DNA from: Palsa-295 sp963781105
Lineage (GTDB): Bacteria > Acidobacteriota > Terriglobia > Acidiferrales > UBA7541
Length of the DNA: 64,000 nucleotides
Reading direction: 5' to 3'
Assembly: GCA_963781105.1 (NCBI GenBank)
Contig: CAWAED010000003.1
Coordinates: forward strand, 248,001 to 312,000
Below, piece after piece: positions 55,939 through 64,000 of the stretch (positions are counted from its first letter, which is position 1; each line of letters opens with the position of its first letter). The notes beneath the pieces are model-generated. The model saw nothing but the letters and a program-made list of their open reading frames with translations, searched no databases and was not told the DNA's origin. The translations under genes were made by a program, and so were the position numbers.

Positions 55939-58659
55939 ATGCTCTTGCGGTGGACCGCGCTCGGGATGCTCGTGGTGATGGCTGTCGTAGCCTCGAGCTG
56001 TTCCAGCAGCTCATCCGTTCAGCCGAATCCCACGCCCATCATCAGCGCGCTCTTTCCCGCCAGTATCACCGCGGGCAGTCAGTCCTTCACGCTTTTCATC
56101 CAGGGAACCGGATTCATCGCGGGCTCCTCGGGAACTTCCACGGCCTATTGGAACGGTTCTCCGCGCGCCTCTACGGTAAATCTCAATACCAACGAGATCT
56201 CCATCACCGTGCTGGCGTCGGATGTCGCCTCGCCCGGCAGCGCCGCTGTCACTGTCTCGAACCCGATCCCCGGCGGCGGAGTCAGCCAGAACGCAGCGAC
56301 TTTCCAAGTTTTTCCGGTGCAGCCGAACGCACCTCAAATTTCCAGCATCAGCCCGATGAGTGCCACGCCCAAAGGCGCCGCGTTCACCATCACCGTGAAT
56401 GGCACAAATTTCGTCGCCGGCAGCGCAGATAGCCTTTGCAACGCAATGCCGCCTTCGCCGCCTTACAGTGGCTCCGTCGTTTCCTGGAACGGCAGCCCGC
56501 GCTGCACCACTTTTGTAAGCTCCACGCAGCTGACTGCACAAATTACCAACACCGACATTCAAACGGCCGGCTGCGACAACATCAGCGTCTTCACCTACGG
56601 CGGCGGCGGGAACGTCGTATATTCGCCCGCGGTTAGCTTCGTCGTTGCGTCCTCCGGCACTCCTGTGATTTGCTCGATTTCACCGGCGAGTGTCGTCGCC
56701 GGTGCGTCGGCATTCACGCTTTCGGTTGTCGGCGCAGGCTACTCCTCGGGTTCCACGGTTGATTGGAACGGCAGCTCTCGCACCACCACGTTCGTCAGTG
56801 CCAACGCGCTGCAAGCCCAGATCACCGCGACGGACGTTGCGAAGGCGGGCACCGCTGCTGTGACGGTTACGGGCGGGGGAGGCGGTGCGTCTGCGCCCGT
56901 AAATTTCGTAATTTCCCCGACGCCGCCTGCGACTCCAACGATTACTTCCGTCACGCCCACCGATGCCACCGCCGGCGGCATAGCGTTCACCCTCACCGTC
57001 ACGGGAACGAATTTCATTCCGCAATCGGTGGTTGATTGGAACGGCGGCGCGCGAGCCACCACGTTCAAAAGCGCAACGTCCCTGTCGGCCGCGATTCAAG
57101 CCTCCGATATCGCCACTGCCGGCACTGCGGAGATCACCGTGGTCAGCTTCGGCGCGAACGGCGGAGTCGCCACGTCCGCTCCTCTAGCCTTTACGATCAA
57201 CCCAAGCTCCATGTCGGCCGCGCAATTCCCGCAGGTCGTCTCCGTCAGCGCGGCCGGCGGACCCGCCAATGGGCCGAGCGAAGCCCCTGCCATCAGCGCC
57301 GATGGGCGCTATGTGGCGTTCTATTCCCAGGCCAAAAATCTCGTCACGCTGCAAGCTGCCGGCAATGTTTTTGTGCGTGACACCTGCGTCGGCGCGGCGA
57401 GCTGCACGCCCAAGACGGCCGCGGTGGACGTTGCGCCCGACGGCAGCGCGCCCAACGGAAAAACCGGCAGGCAAGTCGCCATTAGCGCAGACGGCCGCTT
57501 CGTCGGCTTCATTTCCCGTGCGACCAATCTGATTTCCGGCGGCGCATCGGCCGCGCCCGGATATTGGGAGCTGTACGTGCGCGACCTGTGCGTCGGCGTC
57601 AACGCGCCATCCGGATGCGTGCCCAACACCAAAATGGCTTCGGTCGCCGATGACGGGGCCGCCGCAAACGCGCCGAGCGCTAGCCCCTCCATCAGTGGCG
57701 ATGGCCGCTACATTGCCTTCGTTTCCGCTGCGACGAATCTTGCGGCAGGCTCTATTGCCTCCGGGCCGCAAGTCTACATTCGCGACACCTGCGAAGGCCC
57801 CACCGGCACGAAATCGTGCGTTCCCTCGACCCTTTCAGTTCAGGCTGACGAAGAGGACCAGCTCACCGGCGCGCAAGCCGGACGCCCCGCAATTTCCGCC
57901 GACGGCAGATACGTCGCGTACGAAATGTGGGCTACGCAGTCAGTCGCGCAAAAGGCGGTCAGCACTTCGCAAATCGTCCTTGCCGATACGTGCCTGGGCG
58001 TCGAAGCGCCCGTGGTCTGCGACCCGTCTGCGGAAAGAATTTCCGACGGGCCCGACGGCGCAACCCTGGGCGGCGCAAATATTTTGCCGTCCATCAGTAG
58101 TGACGGCCGCTTCGTCGCTTTCGAATCGCAACCGGCGGAATCCGCAAACGCAAACAGCGTCAGCACCAGCAAAGCATTCTTGCGCGATAACTGCGTCGGC
58201 CCCACGGCGCCGGACGGTTGCATGCCGTCTACAATCCAGATCGCGAGCGATGCCAACGCCTCGGCCGCGAAAGCGCAAAGTTTTTCGCCCGCAGTCAGCG
58301 CATCGGGAAGATATGTCTCGTTCGTATCCGGTATCGCGGCGAACGCTCCGGCAGGTGAAGTCGCCACGGAAGGTTCGCTGCTCGTCCGCGACACCTGCTT
58401 CGCCGCCGCTCTGCCATGCACGCCGCGCACCTACATGGTTCCTTCGACCGCAGCCGCGTTGTCCGGCGCGCACGTGACGCTCGCAAGTTTCAGCACATCG
58501 AATTCGCCCAAGGCCGCTCCGCTAGTCGTGGACAAGTACAGCGCCGCCCCCATCAGTTCCGACGGACGCTTCGCCGCCTTTTACGCTCCCGACACAGTCG
58601 CCGCTCAACCGGCAAGCGGCATCGGCGACGTCTACCTCACCATCACGCCGTTCCAGTAG
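55939..58659 (+). CDS. Lipoprotein with four TIG domains and a PD40 beta-propeller
   Basis: AGGAGG precedes ATG 55939 (a TTG lies just before). The leader ends VVASSC, a lipobox, so it is a lipoprotein. Four TIG/IPT Ig-like domains follow (about residues 32-128, 129-235, 236-325, 326-420), each with an S(I/V)xP...AG...F(T/L)(L)xV.GT.F pattern. From about 430 there are seven PD40-type blades with ISADGRYVAFYSQAKNLV, ISADGRFVGFISRATNLI, ISGDGRYIAFVSAATNLA, ISADGRYVAYEM, ISSDGRFVAFES, VSASGRYVSFVS and ISSDGRFAAFYA. Six blades carry a two-cysteine loop of the form DxCxG...CxPxT. A role in surface adhesion or binding is inferred. Confidence 0.88.
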   Translation: MLLRWTALGMLVVMAVVASSCSSSSSVQPNPTPIISALFPASITAGSQSFTLFIQGTGFIAGSSGTSTAYWNGSPRASTVNLNTNEISITVLASDVASPGSAAVTVSNPIPGGGVSQNAATFQVFPVQPNAPQISSISPMSATPKGAAFTITVNGTNFVAGSADSLCNAMPPSPPYSGSVVSWNGSPRCTTFVSSTQLTAQITNTDIQTAGCDNISVFTYGGGGNVVYSPAVSFVVASSGTPVICSISPASVVAGASAFTLSVVGAGYSSGSTVDWNGSSRTTTFVSANALQAQITATDVAKAGTAAVTVTGGGGGASAPVNFVISPTPPATPTITSVTPTDATAGGIAFTLTVTGTNFIPQSVVDWNGGARATTFKSATSLSAAIQASDIATAGTAEITVVSFGANGGVATSAPLAFTINPSSMSAAQFPQVVSVSAAGGPANGPSEAPAISADGRYVAFYSQAKNLVTLQAAGNVFVRDTCVGAASCTPKTAAVDVAPDGSAPNGKTGRQVAISADGRFVGFISRATNLISGGASAAPGYWELYVRDLCVGVNAPSGCVPNTKMASVADDGAAANAPSASPSISGDGRYIAFVSAATNLAAGSIASGPQVYIRDTCEGPTGTKSCVPSTLSVQADEEDQLTGAQAGRPAISADGRYVAYEMWATQSVAQKAVSTSQIVLADTCLGVEAPVVCDPSAERISDGPDGATLGGANILPSISSDGRFVAFESQPAESANANSVSTSKAFLRDNCVGPTAPDGCMPSTIQIASDANASAAKAQSFSPAVSASGRYVSFVSGIAANAPAGEVATEGSLLVRDTCFAAALPCTPRTYMVPSTAAALSGAHVTLASFSTSNSPKAAPLVVDKYSAAPISSDGRFAAFYAPDTVAAQPASGIGDVYLTITPFQ

Positions 58660-58778
58660 CCTGCAGCGGTTCGCGCGCGCATCCACACGAGCTATCCGAC
58701 GCTCCTGCTCGGATGTAAACACGCGCGCGAGCACCTGTGGACTCGTCGCGCGAAATTCCTTATTCTCCTCTGCGGCAC

Positions 58779-59717
58779 ATGCCGCAAACTCTCAAGCCTG
58801 CACCCGTTCACTCCGGCGCTTCGGTGCGCATCGTCTCGCTTGCGAGCCCCGTGGACGAGTCCCGCCTCGCCTCCGGCCTAAACGAAATCGAGCGCCTCGG
58901 CTACCAGCCCAAGCTCGATCGCGAACGCGCGCTCGCCCGCGGCGGATTTTTCGCCGGCACAACACAAGAACGCAGTGCCGCGCTAAAAGAAGCGCTCACC
59001 GAAGCCGACACCACCGCGATCTTCTGCTCACGCGGCGGCTACGGCTCAAATTACTTGCTCGAAGGCCTAAGCGTCGCGCTCGCAACTCCCAAAATCCTGC
59101 TCGGCTATAGCGACATGACCTCGCTGCAAGTTTTCCTCTGGCAAAAATTTCGCTGGGTCACGCTCTACGGCCCGATGGTTGCCGCTGGCCTCGATAAAGG
59201 CCCTAGCGCAGCAGAAGGCTACGATCCGGACAGCTTCACGCGCGCGCTCACCGAAACCAAGCTGGGCTGGCCGATTCCACTGCCCGGCGCCGAAGCCGTC
59301 ATGCCGGGCTCGGCGGATGGCACGTTGCTCGGCGGTTGTCTCACCCTGATCGAAACGGCGCTCGGAACGCCATGGGAATTGGACACGCATGGCGCAATTC
59401 TGGTTCTCGAAGACCGCGGAATGAAGCCCTGGCAAGTAGACCGCGCTCTCATGCACTTGAAGCAAGCCGGAAAATTGCGCGGCGTTTCGGGCGTGTTGCT
59501 CGGCGAATTCCCGGAGTGCGAGGGCCCGGCAGCTACGGAAACCGTGCAGGATGTCGCTCGCCGCATCTTGGGAACGATGGGATTTCCCATCGTGTGGGGC
59601 GCAGCGATTGGCCATACCAAGCGCCCAATGCTGACGCTGCCACTGGGAGTGCGCGCGCGCCTGAAGGCCGACGAAACATCTCAATTAGAAATTCTGGAGC
59701 CGGCCTGCCGCGCCTAG
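58779..59717 (+). CDS. LD-carboxypeptidase (peptidase family S66)
   Basis: Starting at ATG 58779 (MPQTLKPAPVHSGASVRIVSLASPVDE), a 312-residue S66 peptidase; a GTG at 58737 would add 14 residues. The nucleophile is in LLGYSDMTSLQ (Ser111), preceded by FCSRGGYGSNYLLEGL. Downstream are LGGCLTLIETALGTPWELDTHGAILVLEDRGMKPWQVDRALMHLKQAGKL and GHTKRPMLTLPLG with the catalytic Glu and His. S66 enzymes trim the terminal D-Ala from murein tetrapeptides (LdcA) or cleave microcin C (MccF). Its place just before mpl supports murein-peptide recycling. Confidence 0.93.
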   Translation: MPQTLKPAPVHSGASVRIVSLASPVDESRLASGLNEIERLGYQPKLDRERALARGGFFAGTTQERSAALKEALTEADTTAIFCSRGGYGSNYLLEGLSVALATPKILLGYSDMTSLQVFLWQKFRWVTLYGPMVAAGLDKGPSAAEGYDPDSFTRALTETKLGWPIPLPGAEAVMPGSADGTLLGGCLTLIETALGTPWELDTHGAILVLEDRGMKPWQVDRALMHLKQAGKLRGVSGVLLGEFPECEGPAATETVQDVARRILGTMGFPIVWGAAIGHTKRPMLTLPLGVRARLKADETSQLEILEPACRA

Positions 59718-59741
59718 GAATTGCGTCGCAGCCGTATCACT

Positions 59742-59757
59742 GAGGAGCACGGACATC
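59742..59757 (+). promoter_or_regulatory. Shine-Dalgarno before a candidate ATC start (mpl)
   Basis: GAGGAG at 59742-59747 is followed by a seven-base spacer and ATC at 59755. The first canonical start in the frame, TTG at 59794, lies inside the first Rossmann strand and has no ribosome-binding site. Confidence 0.45.
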
Positions 59758-61194
59758 GGGACGAAAACCAATAGAGTCGTCGAACACATTCATTTGCTCG
59801 GAATCGCCGGCGCCGCCATGGCGCCCGTCGCGGGTATGCTCAAGGAACGCGGCTTTCACGTCACAGGTTCGGACGTGAACGTCTATCCACCCGCGTCCAC
59901 GCTCCTCGATTCCCTCGCCATCCGCTGGAACGAAGGTTTTCGCCAGGAAAATCTGCAATCCGCGCCCGATCTCTGCGTCATCGGCAATGTGATCGCGCGC
60001 GGCAACCCCGAAATCGAATACATCCTCGACGAAAAATTACCGTACTGCTCCATGCCGCAATTGCTCGAGGAATATTTCATTCCGAATCACACCTCGATAG
60101 TCATCGCCGGTACGCATGGAAAGACCACCACCACAGCAATGCTCGCCTGGATTTTTCATGTAGCAGGACGCAAGCCGGATTTCCTCATCGGCGGCGTAGC
60201 TCCGAATTTCGGCGAACGCAGCTATGGCCTCGGCGGCGGCGAGGAATTCATAATCGAGGGCGACGAATACGAAACCGCCTTCTTCGACCGCGGCCCGAAA
60301 TTTCTCCACTACCATCCCGACGAATTGATCCTCACCTCTCTCGAATACGATCACGCGGACATTTATCCCGACCTCGCCTCCATCGCGCTGCAATTCCGAC
60401 GCCTGGTAAATCTCGTCCCGCGCCGCGGAAAAGTTTTGATCTGGAGCGAAAGCCCGGACCTAAAGGAAGCCGTCGCAAAGGCGTTCTGTCCCGTCGAGAG
60501 CTTCGGCCTTACCCCCGAATGTGATTGGTGTGCGGGCGATATTCAATGGCACGACGACGCCACCGAATTCCGCGTAGCCTTTCGCGGCAGGGAGGTCACG
60601 AAAATCCGCACTCCCGTCGCGGGAAAGCACAACGTCCTCGACGCGCTCGCCGCCATCGCGATCGCTTACGGCCGTGGCATCGAGTGCGAAGCCATCGAAC
60701 GCGCGATGGCGACTTTCATCAGCGTGCGCAAGCGCATGGAAATCAAAGGCGAGGAACGCGGCGTCCTGGTGGTCGAAGATTTCGCGCATCATCCCACCGC
60801 CATTCGCATGACTCTCGAAGCCACCCGCACCCGCTGGCCAGACCGCAAAATTTTTGCGGCGGTCGAGCCGCGTTCGAACACCATGCGTCGCAAAATTTTT
60901 CAGGATGTCCTGCCGGACGCGCTGGCCATCGCCGACGAGATCGTCATCGGTCCCGTCAGCCGCGCGCAATTGCTCGAAGAAGGCGAGCGCCTATCGCCCG
61001 AATCGATCGCCAGTTCGCTACACGCGCGCAACCGCCCCGCCCAAGCCTTCGATTCCGCTGCAGCTATGGCAGATTATCTCGCATCCAAGGCTCGCTCCGG
61101 CGACATGGTGATGGTCATGTCCAACGGCAGCTTCGACGGCCTCAGCGGCAAACTGTTGGAAAAGTTGAAATCATCGGAGGCAGTCCGGAAATGA
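59755..61194 (+). CDS. mpl: UDP-MurNAc:L-Ala-gamma-D-Glu-meso-DAP ligase
   Basis: Mpl attaches recycled murein tripeptide to UDP-MurNAc in the cytoplasm. The N-terminal Rossmann domain reads EHIHLLGIAGAAMAPVAGMLKERGFHVTGSDVNVYPPASTLL; the ATP-binding motif is VIAGTHGKTTTTAML; then GGVAPNFGERSYGLGGGEEFIIEGDEYETAFFDRGPKFLHY, HNVLDALAAIAIAYG, and RMEIKGEERGVLVVEDFAHHPTAIRMTL. Beginning at TTG 59794 would delete the first beta strand, so I favour a non-canonical start at ATC 59755 (479 residues) with its good ribosome-binding site; ATT 59788 is another option. It overlaps the M61 protease by ATGA. Confidence 0.9.
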   Translation: MGTKTNRVVEHIHLLGIAGAAMAPVAGMLKERGFHVTGSDVNVYPPASTLLDSLAIRWNEGFRQENLQSAPDLCVIGNVIARGNPEIEYILDEKLPYCSMPQLLEEYFIPNHTSIVIAGTHGKTTTTAMLAWIFHVAGRKPDFLIGGVAPNFGERSYGLGGGEEFIIEGDEYETAFFDRGPKFLHYHPDELILTSLEYDHADIYPDLASIALQFRRLVNLVPRRGKVLIWSESPDLKEAVAKAFCPVESFGLTPECDWCAGDIQWHDDATEFRVAFRGREVTKIRTPVAGKHNVLDALAAIAIAYGRGIECEAIERAMATFISVRKRMEIKGEERGVLVVEDFAHHPTAIRMTLEATRTRWPDRKIFAAVEPRSNTMRRKIFQDVLPDALAIADEIVIGPVSRAQLLEEGERLSPESIASSLHARNRPAQAFDSAAAMADYLASKARSGDMVMVMSNGSFDGLSGKLLEKLKSSEAVRK

Positions 61195-62975
61195 AAGCGG
61201 CCCAGCGGTTTCTGCTCGTAGTTGTAGTGTTGCTTTTCGCGCGGCCCGCAGCCGCGACGATCGCCTATCACATCTCGCTGAAGAATCCCGATCAGCACGA
61301 GTTCCACGTTTCCATGCAAACCCCGACGAGCGACTCAGATCACGATCTCGTTATCGCTATCCCCGCGTGGAACGCCTTGTACCAGGTCCGTGATTTTGCC
61401 TATCGCATCCGCGATGTGCGTGCCAACGAAGGGTCCGCGCCGTCAAAAGCTCTAGCCATTCAAAAACTCGACAAGCAGACCTGGAAAATTTCTTTGCCGA
61501 AGGCCACGACACACGTGGCCGACGTTAATTACACAATCGAGTGGGACGATGCCGGTCCCTTCAATTCGCAACTCGACGATCATCACGCCTTCGTGAACTT
61601 CGCCGAAGTCTTGATGTACATCCCAATGCGTCGCGGCGAAGACATCACCGTCCAGTTCGATGATGTTCCCGACAACTGGCGCGCCGTCGCCGAGCTGACG
61701 CAAGCCTCCGCGCCGAACTCATTCACTGCCGCAAGCTACGACAAACTCGCTGACGCCCCCGCGGAAATCGGCAAATTCGAGGAGTTCGCCTTCGACGAAG
61801 CCGGCGCGCATTTCCGCGTGGTCGTGGACGGCAACGGCTGGCGCCGCGACCGCCTGCAAACCAATTTGCAGCGCATCACGAAATACGAAACGCAATTGAT
61901 GGGTGGCCCGCCGTTCAGCGAATACACCTTCTTCTTCCACTTCGGTCCGTATCCCGAAGTAGGCGGCGGAGGAATGGAGCACGCGAACTGCACCGCCATC
62001 GCGGCATCCACGGTCGAAAGCGCCACCTCCATAGCCGCCCACGAATTTTTTCACGCCTGGAACGTCAAGCGCATCCGTCCGCAGACCCTTGAGCCCGTGG
62101 ACTACACCAAAGAAATGTATACGCGCGCGCTGTGGTTCGCCGAGGGCGTCACCAGCACCTACGGCGCCTACACCCTCGAACGCACCGGACTGTGGACCAA
62201 GGACCAGTTCTACGGCGACCTCGCCGGCCAGATCAGCGAGCTCGATTCGCGCCCCGCGCACACCTGGCAGAGCGTCGAGGAATCCAGCCTCGACGCCTGG
62301 CTCGAAAAATACGACGACTACCGCCAGCCCAACCGCAGCATTTCGTATTACAACAAGGGCCAGATCGACGGCGTCCTGCTCGACCTCGCCATCCGCGACG
62401 CTACCGACAATCTCAAATCTTTAGACGACGTGATGCGCCGCATGTACGAAATCTATGCCCAGCAAGGGCGCTTCTACGATGACTCCCAAGGCGTCGAGGC
62501 GGTCGCCGAAGAAGTAGCGGGAGTGAAGTTCGACGATTTTTTTCGCAATTATGTCGCAGGCACCGCGGACATCCCCTACCAGGATTTTTTCAACGCGGCG
62601 GGTCTCGAACTAAAAGTCGAAATGCACAAGAGCGCGGATCTCGGATTTTGGACCGTAGGCCACGGCCCCGGCGCGCCTATCCAAGTTTCGCAGGTCGTTC
62701 CGGGCACTTTCGCGGAAGCAGCCGGATTAAAATCCGGAGACATTCTCCTCGCGCTCAATGGCCAGTCCGTTCCGCGCTATTTGCCCGGATGGCTGCACGA
62801 CCAAACCCCGGGAGAGAAGATCACGCTGCATGTGCATCGCGACGAGAAGGAACTCGATATCAAATTCGCTCTCGGCGCCAACGACTCGAAAAGATTCTGG
62901 ATCGCCGAAATGCCGACGATCACCGAGAAGCAGCGCCGCATCCGCGAAGGCTGGCTGAAGGGAACCACAAACTGA
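61191..62975 (+). CDS. Secreted M61-family aminopeptidase with PDZ domain
   Basis: Starts at ATG 61191, overlapping the mpl stop (ATGA). The 594-residue protein has a signal peptide (FLLVVVVLLFARPAAAT), an N-terminal beta domain (to about 180), and a gluzincin catalytic domain with the GGGGMEHANC substrate loop, zinc motif SIAAHEFFHAWNVKRIRP (His284, Glu285, His288) and third ligand Glu318 in LWFAEGVTSTYG. A PDZ domain follows (about 495-560: IQVSQVVPGTFAEAAGLKSGDILLALNGQSV). This is the glycyl-aminopeptidase architecture. All catalytic residues are present. A periplasmic peptide-degrading role fits its neighbours. Confidence 0.93.
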   Translation: MKAAQRFLLVVVVLLFARPAAATIAYHISLKNPDQHEFHVSMQTPTSDSDHDLVIAIPAWNALYQVRDFAYRIRDVRANEGSAPSKALAIQKLDKQTWKISLPKATTHVADVNYTIEWDDAGPFNSQLDDHHAFVNFAEVLMYIPMRRGEDITVQFDDVPDNWRAVAELTQASAPNSFTAASYDKLADAPAEIGKFEEFAFDEAGAHFRVVVDGNGWRRDRLQTNLQRITKYETQLMGGPPFSEYTFFFHFGPYPEVGGGGMEHANCTAIAASTVESATSIAAHEFFHAWNVKRIRPQTLEPVDYTKEMYTRALWFAEGVTSTYGAYTLERTGLWTKDQFYGDLAGQISELDSRPAHTWQSVEESSLDAWLEKYDDYRQPNRSISYYNKGQIDGVLLDLAIRDATDNLKSLDDVMRRMYEIYAQQGRFYDDSQGVEAVAEEVAGVKFDDFFRNYVAGTADIPYQDFFNAAGLELKVEMHKSADLGFWTVGHGPGAPIQVSQVVPGTFAEAAGLKSGDILLALNGQSVPRYLPGWLHDQTPGEKITLHVHRDEKELDIKFALGANDSKRFWIAEMPTITEKQRRIREGWLKGTTN

Positions 62976-63046
62976 ACGAATCGACAAACTGAAGGACCGA
63001 CAAATTTGCCTAGAACGCCCCTCGACTCCACCGCGTCCGTGAATCC

Positions 63047-63769
63047 ATGATCCGCACAATCGCCGTGTACGCCTTCGTTGTACCGGCTCTGATATTCGTA
63101 CTCCCGCTGCTGATCCTGTGGACGATCATCACCCAGGACGCGAACTTTATGTATTGGACGTTCATCGGCGCGTTGTGCATCACCATGCGCATCGCTGGGA
63201 TCCACATCCGCGCCGAAGGAACCGAAAATATTCCCGCGGGTGTTTGCATTTTCGCTTCGAACCACGCCTCAAATATTGATCCGGTGGCGCTAGTGCCGCA
63301 CATCCCGAGGCGAGTCGCGCTGCTCGCGAAAAAAGAAGTCTTCCGCGTCCCGATCCTCTCGAAGGCGCTGCACCTCGCGAAATTGGTTCCCGTGGATCGC
63401 GCGGACAAAGAAGCCGCGGCCGAAAGCGTGGACACCGCGATCAAATATCTGAAGGAAGGCCTTTCGTTCTTGGTCTATCCCGAAGGAACACGCAGCCGCG
63501 ACGGGCACCTGATGCCATTCAAGAAGGGAACTTTCGTGATGGCCATTCGCGCCGGGGTCAGCGTGGTCCCGGTCTCCCTAGCCGGCACCCAGCGCCTCAT
63601 GCGCAAAGGCGATTGGACCATTCACCCCGGTGACGTCGTAGTGCGCTTCGGCCCCGCGATTGACGCCGCAAAATATTCCGCCGATCAGCGCGACGAACTC
63701 CGCAAACGCGCCCAGGATTTAGTAGCCGCCGGCTTGCCGGAAGACCAAAAGCCGGCCCCGGAGAAATAA
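63047..63769 (+). CDS. plsC: 1-acyl-sn-glycerol-3-phosphate acyltransferase (PlsC-like)
   Basis: A 240-residue membrane acyltransferase. Two N-terminal helices (AVYAFVVPALIFVLPLLILWTII; YWTFIGALCITMRIAG) are followed by the catalytic HX4D motif in ASNHASNIDPVAL (His73, Asp78), then RVALLAKKEVFRVPILSKALHLAKLVPVDR, and the phosphate-binding VYPEGTRSRDGHLMPFKKG. The third block is VPVSLAGTQRLMRKGDW. It transfers an acyl chain to lysophosphatidate to make phosphatidate. Its start lies ~70 bases after the M61 gene and it converges on lpxD. Confidence 0.93.
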   Translation: MIRTIAVYAFVVPALIFVLPLLILWTIITQDANFMYWTFIGALCITMRIAGIHIRAEGTENIPAGVCIFASNHASNIDPVALVPHIPRRVALLAKKEVFRVPILSKALHLAKLVPVDRADKEAAAESVDTAIKYLKEGLSFLVYPEGTRSRDGHLMPFKKGTFVMAIRAGVSVVPVSLAGTQRLMRKGDWTIHPGDVVVRFGPAIDAAKYSADQRDELRKRAQDLVAAGLPEDQKPAPEK

Positions 63770-63786
63770 CCTCGCGTACCACAAAC

Positions 63787-64000
63787 TCAAGTCGCGCTCA
63801 ATCGCGCTACTGCCTCGCGCAATTCCCGCAATTCCTTCTGCAGTTCCGGCAAACGACTAAACACCGCCACCGACTTGCGCCAAGCCAGATTATCCATCGC
63901 CGGATACCCCGAATAAATCGCGCCGGCTGGCACATCCGTCGGCACGCCCGTTTGGGCCGTCAGCATCGCACCATCGCCAATCGTCAGATGCCCCGCCGCT
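63787..64000 (-). CDS. lpxD: UDP-3-O-acylglucosamine N-acyltransferase LpxD, C-terminal part
   Basis: Only the last 70 codons are in the window; the 5' part lies beyond 64000. The minus-strand frame reads AAGHLTIGDGAMLTAQTGVPTDVPAGAIYSGYPAMDNLAWRKSVAVF, then SRLPELQKELRELREAVARLSAT and a stop. The first part is the end of a left-handed beta-helix with hexapeptide periodicity. The YSGYPAMDNLAWRKS junction and C-terminal helix are characteristic of LpxD, which adds the N-linked hydroxyacyl chain in lipid A synthesis. It converges on plsC with only 17 bases between. Confidence 0.85.
   Translation of the reverse strand, partial: AAGHLTIGDGAMLTAQTGVPTDVPAGAIYSGYPAMDNLAWRKSVAVFSRLPELQKELRELREAVARLSAT

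Overview
The window looks like a chromosomal segment of an acidobacterium (class Terriglobia-like). This is inferred from gene content, not from a marker gene. It carries two very large ADOP-type FtsX/MacB permeases (one coupled to PadR), a decayed SBBP/DUF7948 protein, a TIG plus PD40 propeller lipoprotein, PEGA, PilZ and bactofilin proteins, tryptophan-rich WXXGXW surface proteins and fused LptF-LptG, all in moderately high-GC DNA. LpxD, LptFG and Mpl show a Gram-negative (diderm) envelope. I saw no rRNA, tRNA, CRISPR array, prophage or insertion sequence. Most of the window is ordinary, densely packed chromosome.

Layout. 1-2.9 kb: a 5'-truncated Gly/Trp/Ser/Asn-rich protein converges on a secreted WXXGXW-repeat protein. 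3.1-6.1 kb: padR-ADOP pair. 6.4-12.2 kb: secreted CocE/NonD-type hydrolase, bactofilin, second ADOP permease, PilZ protein. 12.6-19.2 kb: isocitrate/isopropylmalate dehydrogenase-family enzyme, PEGA protein, and a four-gene HlyD-ATPase-permease-permease efflux operon. 19.6-28.3 kb: rhomboid protease, then recO-glyQ-glyS, ppdK and a uridine kinase. 28.4-35.0 kb: two paralogous SH3-type secreted proteins flanking a divergent HxlR/NmrA pair, then an LptF-LptG fusion. 35.2-41.2 kb: GH57 protein, frameshifted SBBP pseudogene, beta-propeller protein coupled to a DAHP synthase. 41.3-47.5 kb: aquaporin, YjbQ, a small secreted protein, HemW, threonine aldolase, PQQ dehydrogenase. 47.5-55.7 kb: PIN/antitoxin pair, acyl-CoA dehydrogenase, MeaB-MBL-MTAP-PfkB cluster, a GAF-SpoIIE phosphatase gene broken by an in-frame TAA, MgtC/SapB. 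55.9-64 kb: TIG/PD40 lipoprotein, LD-carboxypeptidase, Mpl, M61-PDZ protease, acyltransferase, and the C-terminal end of LpxD.

How the genes fit together. The right end is an envelope and peptidoglycan-recycling group (LD-carboxypeptidase, Mpl, acyltransferase, LpxD), and LptFG adds LPS export. Many neighbours are translationally coupled by ATGA or TTGA overlaps. The most interesting signals are: (i) udk and mpl have no ATG/GTG/TTG that would give a full-length protein, yet each has a well-spaced Shine-Dalgarno before ATT or ATC; (ii) a 13-bp element (GGCAATAGTACTT, minus-strand AAGTACTATTGCC) lies 65-100 bp upstream of three minus-strand genes: the PilZ protein and both SH3-type paralogs; (iii) two genes are visibly broken, an SBBP protein by two frameshifts and a GAF-SpoIIE phosphatase by one stop; (iv) LptF and LptG are fused in one chain; (v) a secreted propeller carries a repeated two-cysteine loop in six blades. 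I did not find a convincing entirely new multi-gene system; the shared-motif group is the nearest candidate.
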